NCBI RefSeq assembly: GCF_040115645.1
Contig: NW_027096011.1
Span: 434,001-498,000 of the forward strand
Direction of reading: 5' to 3'
DNA from: Euwallacea fornicatus
Taxonomy: Eukaryota; Arthropoda; Insecta; Coleoptera; Curculionidae
DNA: 64,000 bases
Shown here: positions 11,436 through 23,215 of the stretch, in pieces
Position numbering within the stretch: the stretch's first letter is position 1
Layout of the letters: every line of letters starts with the position of its first letter
Notes under the pieces: generated by a model
What the model saw: the letters and a program-made list of their open reading frames with translations, nothing else
Told to the model about the DNA's origin: nothing
Databases searched by the model: none
Made by a program: the position numbers and the translations under genes

Positions 11436-12490
11436 TTGGTCCTGATTTGCCCAAGTTGTCGAGCTTCAAATTTTGAAAAGTCACAAAAGTTGTGTGTTTG
11501 AGCACATAAAGTTCTCTTTTTCTTGGAAATTCAACAAGATGCAATCATGATGTGTTGTGACATCTTAAAGATCTCGTCGAGCTGATTAATTTGACACTTT
11601 GTTTAATAAATTTAGTTCTGATTTGCCGAAGTTATCGAGCTTCAAAATTTGAAAAGTCCCAAAAATGTGTGTGTGAGCACATAAAGTACTATTTTTCTTG
11701 AAAATTCAACAAGATGCAATCATGATGTGTTGTGACATCTTCGAAATCTCATCGAGATGATTAATTTGACACTTTGTTTAACAAATTTGCTCCTCATTTG
11801 CCGAAGTTATCGAGCGTCAAATTTGGAAAAGTCACAAAAGTTGTGTGTTTGAGCACATAAAGTACTATTTTTCTTGTAAATTCAACAAGATGCAATCATG
11901 ATGTGTTGTGACATCTTCAAAATCTCGTCGAGCTGATTAATGTGACACTTTGTTTAAGAAATTTGGTCCTGATATGCCCAAGTTATCGAGCTTCAAATTT
12001 TGAAAAGTCACAAAAGTTGTGTGTTTGTACACATAATGTACTATTTTTCTTGTAAATTCAACAAGATGCAATCATGATGTGTTGTGACATCTTCAAAATC
12101 TCGTCGAGCTGATTAATGAGACACTTTGTTTAAGAAATTTGGTCCTGATTTGCCCAAGTTATCGAGCTTCAAATTTTGAAAAGTCACAAAAGTTGTGTGT
12201 TTGTACACATAAAGTACTATTTTTCTTGGAAATTCAACAAGATGCAATCATGATGTGTTGTGACATCTTCAAAATCTCGTCGAGCTGATTAATGTGACAC
12301 TTTGTTTAAGAAATTTGGTCCTGATTTGCCCAATTTGTCGAGCTTCAAATTTTGAAAAGTCACAAAAGTTGTGTCTTTGCGCACATAAAGTACTATTTTT
12401 CTTGGAAATTCAACAAGATGCAATCATGATGTGTTGTGACATCTTAAAGATCTCGTGGAGCTGATTAATTTGACACTTTGTTTAACAAAT

Positions 12491-12666
12491 TTGGTCCTCA
12501 TTTGCCGAAGTTATCGAGCGTCAAAGTTTGAAAAGTCACAAAATTTGTGTGTTTGTACAAATAAAGTACTATTTTTCTTGGAAATTCAACAAGATGCAAT
12601 CATGATGTGTTGTGACATCTTCAAAATCTCGTCGAGCTGATTAATGTGACACTTTGTTTAAGAAAT
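12491..12666 (+). repeat. Chimeric monomer A7/A5
   Basis: The 5' part is A7 (GCGTCAAAGTTTG, GTACAAATAAAG). The 3' part is A5-like (CTTGGAAATTC, CTTCAAAATCTCG, ATTAATGTG) and is followed by A6 again. This is the junction of the 352-bp gain. The next A7 (12843) also has CTTGG where other A7 copies have CTTGA, which blurs the exact crossover point. Confidence 0.85.
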
Positions 12667-13546
12667 TTGGTCCTGATTTGCCCAATTTGTCGAGCTTCAA
12701 ATTTTGAAAAGTCACAAAAGTTGTGTCTTTGCGCACATAAAGTACTATTTTTCTTGGAAATTCAACAAGATGCAATCATGATGTGTTGTGACATCTTAAA
12801 GATCTCGTGGAGCTGATTAATTTGACACTTTGTTTAACAAATTTGGTCCTCATTTGCCGAAGTTATCGAGCGTCAAAGTTTGAAAAGTCACAAAATTTGT
12901 GTGTTTGTACAAATAAAGTACTATTTTTCTTGGAAATTCAACAAGATGCAATCATGATGTGTTGTGACATCTTCGAAATCTCGTCGAGCTGATTAATTTG
13001 ACACTTTGTTTAACAAATTTGGTCCTCATTTGCCGAAGTTATCGAGCGTCAAAGTTTGAAAAGTCACAAAATTTGTGTGTTTGTACAAATAAAGTACTAT
13101 TTTTCTTGAAAATTCAACAAGATGCAATCATGATGTGTTGTGACATCTTCGAAATCTCGTCGAGATGATTAATTTGACACTTTGTTTAACAAATTTGCTC
13201 CACATTTGCCGAAGTTATCGAGCTTCAAAGTTTGAAAAGTCACAAAAGTTGTGTGTTTGAGCACATAAAGTACTATTTTTCTTGTAAATTCAACAAGATG
13301 CAATCATGATGTGTTGTGACATCTTCAAAATCTCGTCGAGCTGATTAATGTGACACTTTGTTTAAGAAATTTGGTCCTAATTTGCCGAAGTTATCGAGCT
13401 TCGAAGTTTGAAAAGTCACAAAAGTTGTGTGTTTGAGCACATAAAGTACTATTTTTCTTGAAAATTCAACAAGATGCAATCATGATGTGTTGTGACATCT
13501 TCAAAATCTCGTCGTGCTGATTAATGTGACACTTTGTTTAAGAAAT

Positions 13547-13722
13547 TTGGTCCTGATTTGCCCAAGTTATCGAGCTTCAAATTTTGAAAAGTCACAAAAG
13601 TTGTGTGTTTGTACACATAATGTACTATTTTTCTTGGAAATTCAACAAGATGCAATCATGATGTGTTGTGACATCTTAAAGATCTCGTCGAGCTGATTAA
13701 TTTGACACTTTGTTTAATAAAT
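13547..13722 (+). repeat. Chimeric monomer A11/A1
   Basis: Starts as A11 (GTACACATAATGTAC) but ends TTAATAAAT as in A1, and is followed by A2. The exchange removed three monomer equivalents (A12, A13, A1) without shifting register. Confidence 0.85.
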
Positions 13723-14073
13723 TTAGTTCTGATTTGCCGAAGTTATCGAGCTTCAAAATTTGAAAAGTCCCAAAAATGTGTGTGTGAGCACATAAAGTAC
13801 TATTTTTCTTGAAAATTCAACAAGATGCAATCATGATGTGTTGTGACATCTTCGAAATCTCATCGAGATGATTAATTTGACACTTTGTTTAACAAATTTG
13901 CTCCTCATTTGCCGAAGTTATCGAGCGTCAAATTTGGAAAAGTCACAAAAGTTGTGTGTTTGAGCACATAAAGTACTATTTTTCTTGTAAATTCAACAAG
14001 ATGCAATCATGATGTGTTGTGACATCTTCAAAATCTCGTCGAGCTGATTAATGTGACACTTTGTTTAAGAAAT

Positions 14074-14249
14074 TTGGTCCTGATATGCCCAAGTTATCGA
14101 GCTTCAAATTTTGAAAAGTCACAAAAGTTGTGTGTTTGTACACATAATGTACTATTTTTCTTGTAAATTCAACAAGATGCAATCATGATGTGTTGTGACA
14201 TCTTCAAAATCTCGTCGAGCTGATTAATGTGACACTTTGTTTAAGAAAT
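14074..14249 (+). repeat. Chimeric monomer A4/A5
   Basis: Carries the A4 mark GATATGCCC but the A5 tail ATTAATGTG instead of ATTAATGAG, and leads directly into A6. One monomer equivalent is lost. Confidence 0.85.
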
Positions 14250-15657
14250 TTGGTCCTGATTTGCCCAATTTGTCGAGCTTCAAATTTTGAAAAGTCACAA
14301 AAGTTGTGTCTTTGCGCACATAAAGTACTATTTTTCTTGGAAATTCAACAAGATGCAATCATGATGTGTTGTGACATCTTAAAGATCTCGTGGAGCTGAT
14401 TAATTTGACACTTTGTTTAACAAATTTGGTCCTCATTTGCCGAAGTTATCGAGCGTCAAAGTTTGAAAAGTCACAAAATTTGTGTGTTTGTACAAATAAA
14501 GTACTATTTTTCTTGAAAATTCAACAAGATGCAATCATGATGTGTTGTGACATCTTCGAAATCTCGTCGAGCTGATTAATTTGACACTTTGTTTAACAAA
14601 TTTGGTCCTCATTTGCCGAAGTTATCGAGCGTCAAAGTTTGAAAAGTCACAAAATTTGTGTGTTTGTACAAATAAAGTACTATTTTTCTTGAAAATTCAA
14701 CAAGATGCAATCATGATGTGTTGTGACATCTTCGAAATCTCGTCGAGATGATTAATTTGACACTTTGTTTAACAAATTTGCTCCACATTTGCCGAAGTTA
14801 TCGAGCTTCAAAGTTTGAAAAGTCACAAAAGTTGTGTGTTTGAGCACATAAAGTACTATTTTTCTTGTAAATTCAACAAGATGCAATCATGATGTGTTGT
14901 GACATCTTCAAAATCTCGTCGAGCTGATTAATGTGACACTTTGTTTAAGAAATTTGGTCCTAATTTGCCGAAGTTATCGAGCTTCGAAGTTTGAAAAGTC
15001 ACAAAAGTTGTGTGTTTGAGCACATAAAGTACTATTTTTCTTGAAAATTCAACAAGATGCAATCATGATGTGTTGTGACATCTTCAAAATCTCGTCGTGC
15101 TGATTAATGTGACACTTTGTTTAAGAAATTTGGTCCTGATTTGCCCAAGTTATCGAGCTTCAAATTTTGAAAAGTCACAAAAGTTGTGTGTTTGTACACA
15201 TAATGTACTATTTTTCTTGGAAATTCAACAAGATGCAATCATGATGTGTTGTGACATCTTAAAGATCTCGTCGAGCTGATTAATTTGACACTTTGTTTAA
15301 CAAATTTAGTTCTGATTTGCCGAAGTTATCGAGCGTCAAATTTGGAAAAGTCACAAAAGTTGTGTGTTTGTACACATAAAGTACTATTTTTCTTGGAAAT
15401 TCAACAAGATGCAATCATGATGTGTTGTGACATCTTCAAAATCTAGTCGAGCTGATTAATGTGACACTTTGTTTAAGAAATTTGGTCCTGATTTGACCAA
15501 TTTGTCGAGCTTCAAATTTTGAAAAGTCACAAAAGTTGTGTCTTTGCGCACATAAAGTACTATTTTTCTTGGAAATTCAACAAGATGCAATCATGATGTG
15601 TTGTGACATCTTCAAAATCTCTTCGAGCTGATTAATGTGACACTTTGTTTAAGAAAT

Positions 15658-16712
15658 TTGGTCCTGATTTGCCCAAGTTGTCGAGCTTCAAATTTTGAAA
15701 AGTCACAAAAGTTGTGTGTTTGAGCACATAAAGTTCTCTTTTTCTTGGAAATTCAACAAGATGCAATCATGATGTGTTGTGACATCTTAAAGATCTCGTC
15801 GAGCTGATTAATTTGACACTTTGTTTAATAAATTTAGTTCTGATTTGCCGAAGTTATCGAGCTTCAAAATTTGAAAAGTCCCAAAAATGTGTGTGTGAGC
15901 ACATAAAGTACTATTTTTCTTGAAAATTCAACAAGATGCAATCATGATGTGTTGTGACATCTTCGAAATCTCATCGAGATGATTAATTTGACACTTTGTT
16001 TAACAAATTTGCTCCTCATTTGCCGAAGTTATCGAGCGTCAAATTTGGAAAAGTCACAAAAGTTGTGTGTTTGAGCACATAAAGTACTATTTTTCTTGTA
16101 AATTCAACAAGATGCAATCATGATGTGTTGTGACATCTTCAAAATCTCGTCGAGCTGATTAATGTGACACTTTGTTTAAGAAATTTGGTCCTGATATGCC
16201 CAAGTTATCGAGCTTCAAATTTTGAAAAGTCACAAAAGTTGTGTGTTTGTACACATAATGTACTATTTTTCTTGTAAATTCAACAAGATGCAATCATGAT
16301 GTGTTGTGACATCTTCAAAATCTCGTCGAGCTGATTAATGAGACACTTTGTTTAAGAAATTTGGTCCTGATTTGCCCAAGTTATCGAGCTTCAAATTTTG
16401 AAAAGTCACAAAAGTTGTGTGTTTGTACACATAAAGTACTATTTTTCTTGGAAATTCAACAAGATGCAATCATGATGTGTTGTGACATCTTCAAAATCTC
16501 GTCGAGCTGATTAATGTGACACTTTGTTTAAGAAATTTGGTCCTGATTTGCCCAATTTGTCGAGCTTCAAATTTTGAAAAGTCACAAAAGTTGTGTCTTT
16601 GCGCACATAAAGTACTATTTTTCTTGGAAATTCAACAAGATGCAATCATGATGTGTTGTGACATCTTAAAGATCTCGTGGAGCTGATTAATTTGACACTT
16701 TGTTTAAGAAAT
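15658..16712 (+). repeat. HOR A terminal partial copy (A1-A6)
   Basis: A1 to A6 are present in normal order (starts 15658, 15834, 16009, 16185, 16361, 16537). A6 keeps its GTGGAG variant at 16677. At 16708 the sequence stops matching the expected A7 junction (G instead of C) and continues as a different monomer type, so block A ends here. Confidence 0.9.
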
Positions 16713-18646
16713 TTGGTCCTGATTTGCCCAAGTTATCGAGCTTCAAATTTTGAAAAGTCACAAAAGTTGTGTGTTTGTACACATAAAGTACTATTTTTCT
16801 TGTAAATTCAACAAGATGCAATCATGATGTGTTGTGACATCTTCAAAATCTCGTCGAGCTGATCAATGTGACACTTTGTTTAAAAAATTTGGTCCTGATT
16901 TGCCCAATTTGTCGAGCTTCAAATTTTGAAAAGTCACAAAAGTTGTGTCTTTGCGCACATAAATTACTATTTTTCTTGGAAATTCAACAAGATGCAATCA
17001 TGATGTGTTGTGACATCTTCAAAATCTCGTCGAGCTGATTAATGTGACACTTTGTTTAAGAAATTTGGTCCTGATTTGCCCAAGTTGTCGAGCTTCAAAT
17101 TTTGAAAAGTCACAAAAGTTGTGTGTTTGAGCACATAAAGTTCTCTTTTTCTTAGAAATTCAACAAGATGCAATCATGATGTGTTGTGACATCTTAAAGA
17201 TCTCGTCGAGCTGATTAATTTGACACTTTGTTTAACAAATTTAGTTCTGATTTGCCGAAGTTATCGAGCTTCAAAATTTGAAAAGTCCCAAAAATGTGTG
17301 TGTGAGCACATAAAGTACTATTTTTCTTGAAAATTCAACAAGATGCAATCATGATGTGTTGTGACATCTTCAAAATCTCGTCGAGCTGATTAATGTGACA
17401 CTTTGTTTAAGAAATTTGGTCCTGATTTGCCCAATTTGTCGAGCTTCAAATTTTGAAAAGTCACAAAAGTTGTGTCTTTGCGCACATAAAGTACTATTTT
17501 TCTTGGAAATTCAACAAGATGCAATCATGATGTGTTGTGACATCTTAAAGATCTCGTCGAGCTGATTAATTTGACACTTTGTTTAACAAATTTGGTCCTC
17601 ATTTGCCGAAGTTATCGAGCGTCAAAGTTTGAAAAGTCACAAAATTTGTGTGTTTGTACAAATAAAGTACTATTTTTCTTGAAAATTCAACAAGATGCAA
17701 TCATGATGTGTTGTGACATCTTCGAAATCTCGTCGAGCTGATTAATTTGACACTTTGTTTAACAAATTTGGTCCTCATTTGCCGAAGTTATCGAGCGTCA
17801 AAGTTTGAAAAGTCACAAAAGTTGTGTGTTTGAGCACATAAAGTACTATTTTTCTTGTAAATTCAACAAGATGCAATCATGATGTGTTGTGACATCTTCA
17901 AAATCTCGTCGTGCTGATTAATGTGACACTTTGTTTAAGAAATTTAGTTCTGATTTGCCGAAGTTATCGAGCTTCAAAATTTGAAAAGTCCCAAAAATGT
18001 GTGTGTGAGCACATAAAGTACTATTTTTCTTGAAAATTCAACAAGATGCAATCATGATGTGTTGTTACATCTTCGAAATCTCGTCGAGATGATTAATTTG
18101 ACACTTTGTTTAACAAATTTGCTCCTCATTTGCCGAAGTTATCGAGCGTCAAATTTGGAAAAGTCACAAAAGTTGTGTGTTTGAGCACATAAAGTACTAT
18201 TTTTCTTGTAAATTCAACAAGATGCAATCATGATGTGTTGTGACATCTTCAAAATCTCGTCGAGCTGATTAATGTGACACTTTGTTTAAGAAATTTGGTC
18301 CTGATTTGCCCAAGTTATCGAGCTTCAAATTTTGAAAAGTCACAAAAGTTGTGTGTTTGTACACATAAAGTACTATTTTTCTTGGAAATTCAACAAGATG
18401 CAATCATGATGTGTTGTGACATCTTCAAAATCTCGTCGAGCTGATTAATGTGACACTTTGTTTAAGAAATTTGGTCCTGATTTGCCCAATTTGTCGAGCT
18501 TCAAATTTTGAAAAGTCACAAAAGTTGTGTCTTTGCGCACATAAAGTACTATTTTTCTTGGAAATTCAACAAGATGCAATCATGATGTGTTGTGACATCT
18601 TAAAGATCTCGTCAAGCTGATTAATTTGACACTTTGTTTAACAAAT
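16713..18646 (+). repeat. Transition zone B0, 11 mosaic monomers
   Basis: Monomer starts are 16713, 16889, 17065, 17241, 17416, 17592, 17768, 17944, 18119, 18295 and 18471, the ones at 17241 and 17944 being 175 bp. No regular higher-order period is seen. The tail form GATCAATG, absent from block A, first appears near 16862. Private variants include CTTAGAAATTC near 17150 and CATAAATTAC near 16960. Confidence 0.85.
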
Positions 18647-19349
18647 TTGGTCCTCATTTGCCGAAGTTATCGAGCGTCAAAGTTTGAAAAGTCACAAAAT
18701 TTGTGTGTTTGTACAAATAAAGTACTATTTTTCTTGAAAATTCAACAAGATGCAATCATGATGTGTTGTGACATCTTCAAAATCTCGTCGAGCTGATTAA
18801 TGAGACACTTTGTTTAAGAAATTTGGTCCTGATTTGCCCAATTTGTCGAGCTTCAAATTTTGAAAAGTCACAAAAGTTGTGTCTTTGCGCACATAAAGTA
18901 CTATTTTTCTTGGAAATTCAACAAGATGCAATCATGATGTGTTGTGACATCTTAAAGATCTCGTCGAGCTGATTAATTTGACACTTTGTTTAACAAATTT
19001 AGTTCTGATTTGCCGAAGTTATCGAGCTTCAAAATTTGAAAAGTCCCAAAAATGTGTGTGTGAGCACATAAAGTACTATTTTTCTTGAAAATTCAACAAG
19101 ATGCAATCATGATGTGTTGTGACATCTTCGAAATCTCGTCGAGATGATTAATTTGACACTTTGTTTAACAAATTTGCTCCTCATTTGCCGAAGTTATCGA
19201 GCGTCAAATTTGGAAAAGTCACAAAAGTTGTGTGTTTGAGCACATAAAGTACTATTTTTCTTGTAAATTCAACAAGATGCAATCATGATGTGTTGTGACA
19301 TCTTCAAAATCTCGTCGAGCTGATTAATGAGACACTTTGTTTAAGAAAT

Positions 19350-19525
19350 TTGGTCCTGATTTGCCCAAGTTATCGAGCTTCAAATTTTGAAAAGTCACAA
19401 AAGTTGTGTGTTTGAGCACATAAAGTACTATTTTTCTTGGAAATTCAACAACATTCAATCGTGATGTGATGTGACATCTTCAAAATCTCGTCGAGCTGAT
19501 TAATGTGACACTTTGTTTAAAAAAT
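19350..19525 (+). repeat. Monomer with mutated core (HOR B marker)
   Basis: Four substitutions (19452, 19455, 19461, 19469) fall within 18 bases of the otherwise nearly invariant segment. The same four occur in unit 2 at 24021, 24024, 24030 and 24038, exactly 4569 bases on, so they predate the duplication. No other monomer in the window has this set. Confidence 0.9.
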
Positions 19526-20401
19526 TTGGTCCTCATTTGCCGAAGTTATCGAGCTTCAAAGTTTGAAAAGTCACAAAAGTTGTGTGTTTGAGCACATAAA
19601 GTACTATTTTTCTTGTAAATTCAACAAGATGCAATCATGATGTGTTGTGACATCTTCAAAATCTCGTCGAGCTGATTAATGTGACACTTTGTTTAAGAAA
19701 TTTGTTCCTGATTTGCCCAGGTTGTCGAGCTTCAAATTTTGAAAACTCACAAAAGTTGTGTCTTTGCGCACATAAATTACTATTTTTCTTGGAAATTCAA
19801 CAAGATGCAATCATGATGTGTTGTGACATCTTCAAAATCTCGTCGAGCTGATTAATGTGACACTTTGTTTAACAAATTTGGTCCTCATTTGCCGAAGTTA
19901 TCGGGCGTCAAGGTTTGAAAAGTCCCAAAAATGTGTGTGTGAGCACATAAAGTTCTCTTTTTCTTGGAAATTCAACAAGATGCAATCATGATGTGTTGTG
20001 ACATCTTAAAGATCTCGTCGAGCTGATTAATTTGACACTTTGTTTAACAAATTTAGTTCTGATTTGCCGAAGTTATCGAGCTTCAAAATTTGAAAAGCCC
20101 CAAAAATGTGTGTGTGAGCACATAAAGTACTATTTTTCTTGAAAATTCAACAAGATGCAATCATGATGTGTTGTGACATCTTCGAAATCTCGTCGAGATG
20201 ATTAATTTGACACTTTGTTTAACAAATTTGCTCCTCATTTGCCGAAGTTATCGAGCGTCAAATTTGGAAAAGTCACAAAAGTTGTGTGTTTGTACACATA
20301 AAGTACTATTTTTCTTGGAAATTCAACAAGATGCAATCATGATGTGTTGTGACATCTTCAAAATCTCGTCGAGCTGATTAATGTGACACTTTGTTTAAAA
20401 A

Positions 20402-21104
20402 ATTTGGTCCTGATTTGCCCAAGTTATCGAGCTTCAAATTTTGAAAAGTCACAAAAGTTGTTTGTTTGAGCACATAAAGTACTATTTTTCTTGGAAATTC
20501 AACAAGATGCAATCATGATGTGTTGTGACATCTTAAAGATCTCGTCGAGCTGATTAATTTGACACTTTGTTTAACAAATTTAGTTCTGATTTGCCGAAGT
20601 TATCGAGCTTCAAAATTTGAAAAGTCCCAAAAATGTGTGTGTGAGCACATAAAGTACTATTTTTCTTGAAAATTCAACAAGATGCAATCATGATGTGTTG
20701 TGACATCTTCAAAATCTCGTCGAGCTGATTAATGTGACACTTTGTTTAAAAAATTTGGTCCTGATTTGCCCAAGTTATCGAGCTTCAAATTTTGAAAAGT
20801 CACAAAAGTTGTGTGTTTGAGCACATAAAGTACTATTTTTCTTGGAAATTCAACAAGATGCAATCATGATGTGTTGTGACATCTTAAAGATCTCGTCGAG
20901 CTGATTAATTTGACACTTTGTTTAACAAATTTAGTTCTGATTTGCCGAAGTTATCGAGCTTCAAAATTTGAAAAGTCCCAAAAATGTGTGTGTGAGCACA
21001 TAAAGTACTATTTTTCTTGAAAATTCAACAAGATGCAATCATGATGTGTTGTGACATCTTCGAAATCTCGTCGAGATGATTAGTTTGACACTTTGTTTAA
21101 CAAA
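20402..21104 (+). repeat. Local dimer duplication inside HOR B
   Basis: A two-monomer step (a full-length CTTAAAG monomer followed by a 175-bp TTAGTTCTG/CCCAAAAATG monomer, 351 bp) occurs twice in a row here and again in unit 2. The first copy carries TTGTTTGTTTGAG near 20460. Boundaries are approximate. Confidence 0.75.
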
Positions 21105-23215
21105 TTCGCTCCTCATTTGCCGAAGTTATCGAGCGTCAAATTTGGAAAAGTCACAAAAGTTGTGTGTTTGAGCACATAAAGTACTATTTTTCTTGGAAAT
21201 TCAACAAGATGCAATCATGATGTGTTGTGACATCTTAAAGATCTCGTCGAGCTGATTAATTTGACACTTTGTTTAACAAATTTAGTTCTGATTTGCCGAA
21301 GTTATCGAGCGTCAAATTTGGAAAAGTCACAAAAGTTGTGTGTTTGTACACATAAAGTACTATTTTTCTTGGAAATTCAACAAGATGCAATCATGATGTG
21401 TTGTGACATCTTCAAAATCTCCTCGAGCTGATTAATGTGACACTTTGTTTAAGAAATTTGGTCCTGATTTGCCCAAGTTGTCGAGCTTCAAATTTTGAAA
21501 AGTCACAAAAGTTGTGTCTTTGCGCACATAAAGTACTATTTTTCTTGGAAATTCAACAAGATGCAATCATGATGTGTTGTGACATCTTAAAGATCTCGTC
21601 GAGCTGATTAATGTGACACTTTGTTTAAGAAATTTGGTCCTGATTTGCCCAATTTGTCGAGCTTCAAATTTTGAAAAGTCACAAAAGTTGTGTCTTTGCG
21701 CACATAAAGTACTATTTTTCTTGGAAATTCAACAAGATGCAATCATGATGTGTTGTGACATCTTCAAAATCTCGTCGAGCTGATCAATGTGACACTTTGT
21801 TTAAAAAATTTGGTCCTGATTTGCCGAAGTTATCGAGCTTCAAAGTTTGAAAAGTCCAAAAAATGTGTGTGTGAGCACATAAAGTACTATTTTTCTTGAA
21901 AATTCAACAAGATGCAATCATGATGTGTTGTGACATCTTAAAGATCTCGTCGAGCTGATTAATTTGACACTTTGTTTAACAAATTTGCTCCTCATTTGCC
22001 GAAGTTATCGAGCTTCAAAATTTGAAAAGTCACAAAAGTTGTGTGTTTGAGCACATAAAGTACTATTTTTCTTGTAAATTCAACAAGATGCAATCATGAT
22101 GTGTTGTGACATCTTCAAAATCTCGTCGAGCTGATTAATGAGACACTTTGTTTAAGAAATTTGGTCCTGATTTGCCCAAGTTATCGAGCTTCAAATTTTG
22201 AAAAGTCACAAAAGTTGTGTCTTTGCGCACATAAAGTACTATTTTTCTTGGAAATTCAACAAGATGCAATCATGATGTGTTGTGACATCTTCAAAATCTC
22301 GTCGAGCTGATTAATGTGACACTTTGTTTAAAAAATTTGGTCCTCATTTGCCGAAGTTATCGAGCTTCAAAATTTGAAAAGTTCCAAAAATGTGTGTGTG
22401 AGCACATAAAGTACTATTTTTCTTGAAAATTCAACAAGATGCAATCATGATGTGTTGTGACATCTTCGAAATCTCGTCGAGATGATTAATTTGACACTTT
22501 GTTTAACAAATTTGCTCCTCATTTGCCGAAGTTATCGAGCGTCAAATTTGGAAAAGTCACAAAAGTTGTGTGTTTGAGCATATAAAGTATTATTTTTCTT
22601 GTAAATTCAACAAGATGCAATCATGATGTGTTGTGACATCTTCAAAATCTCGTCGAGCTGATCAATGTGACACTTTGTTTAAAAAATTTGGTCCTGATTT
22701 GCCCAAGTTATCGAGCTTCAAATTTTGAAAAGTCACAAAAGTTGTGTGTTTGAGCACATAAAGTATTATTTTTCTTGTAAATTCAACAAGATGCAATCAT
22801 GATGTGTTGTGACATCTTCAAAATCTCGTCGAGCTGATCAATGTGACACTTTGTTTAAAAAATTTGGTCCTGATTTGCCGAAGTTATCGAGCTTCAAAAT
22901 TTGAAAAGTCACAAAAGTTGTGTGTTTGAGCACATAAAGTACTATTTTTCTTGAAAATTCAACAAGATGCAATCATGATGTGTTGTGACATCTTCGAAAT
23001 CTCGTCGAGATGATTAATTTGACACTTTGTTTAACAAATTTGCTCCTCATTTGCCGAAGTTATCGAGCTTCAAAATTTGAAAAGTCACAAAAGTTGTGTG
23101 TTTGAGCACATAAAGTACTATTTTTCTTGAAAATTCAACAAGATGCAATCATGATGTGTTGTGACATCTTCGAAATCTCGTCGAGATGATTAATTTGACA
23201 CTTTGTTTAACAATT

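Larger units (their letters stand above)
11436..15657 (+). repeat. HOR A rearranged stretch (24 monomers)
   Basis: Between one A1 (11436) and the next (15658) there are 24 monomers instead of 13 or 26. The order is A1-A6, chimeric A7/A5, A6-A11, A2-A4, A6-A13. Compared with two regular units this has one gain of two monomers (352 bp), one loss of three (A12, A13, A1) and one loss of A5. The spacing of the GTGGAG variant confirms it: 12455 to 12807 is 352, and 12807 to 14390 is 1583. All breakpoints lie inside monomers in matching phase, so the 176-bp register is never lost. Confidence 0.9.
1..16712 (+). repeat. HOR block A: 13-monomer, 2287-bp higher-order repeat
   Basis: Distinctive monomers recur every 2287 bases. 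For example the GTGGAG variant is at 1020, 3307, 5594, 7881, 10168 and 12455. The unit is 13 monomers: twelve of 176 bp and one of 175 bp (12 x 176 + 175 = 2287). There are five regular copies, a rearranged stretch and a partial copy, 95 monomers in all. Copies are almost identical; by eye I found only four differences among copies 1-5 (2446, 4940, 5217, 6340). Only one monomer in 13 is the short type, unlike block C where it is one in two. Confidence 0.95.
18647..23215 (+). repeat. HOR B unit 1: 26 monomers, 4569 bp
   Basis: Twenty-six monomers, seven of them 175 bp (26 x 176 - 7 = 4569). The seven short ones carry CCCAAAAATG or its relatives CCAAAAAATG and TTCCAAAAATG. It matches 23216-27784 in order and sequence. 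Differences noticed are G at 19697 against A at 24266, and G at 21437 against A at 26006. Identity with unit 2 begins within the first few bases of the first monomer. Confidence 0.92.
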
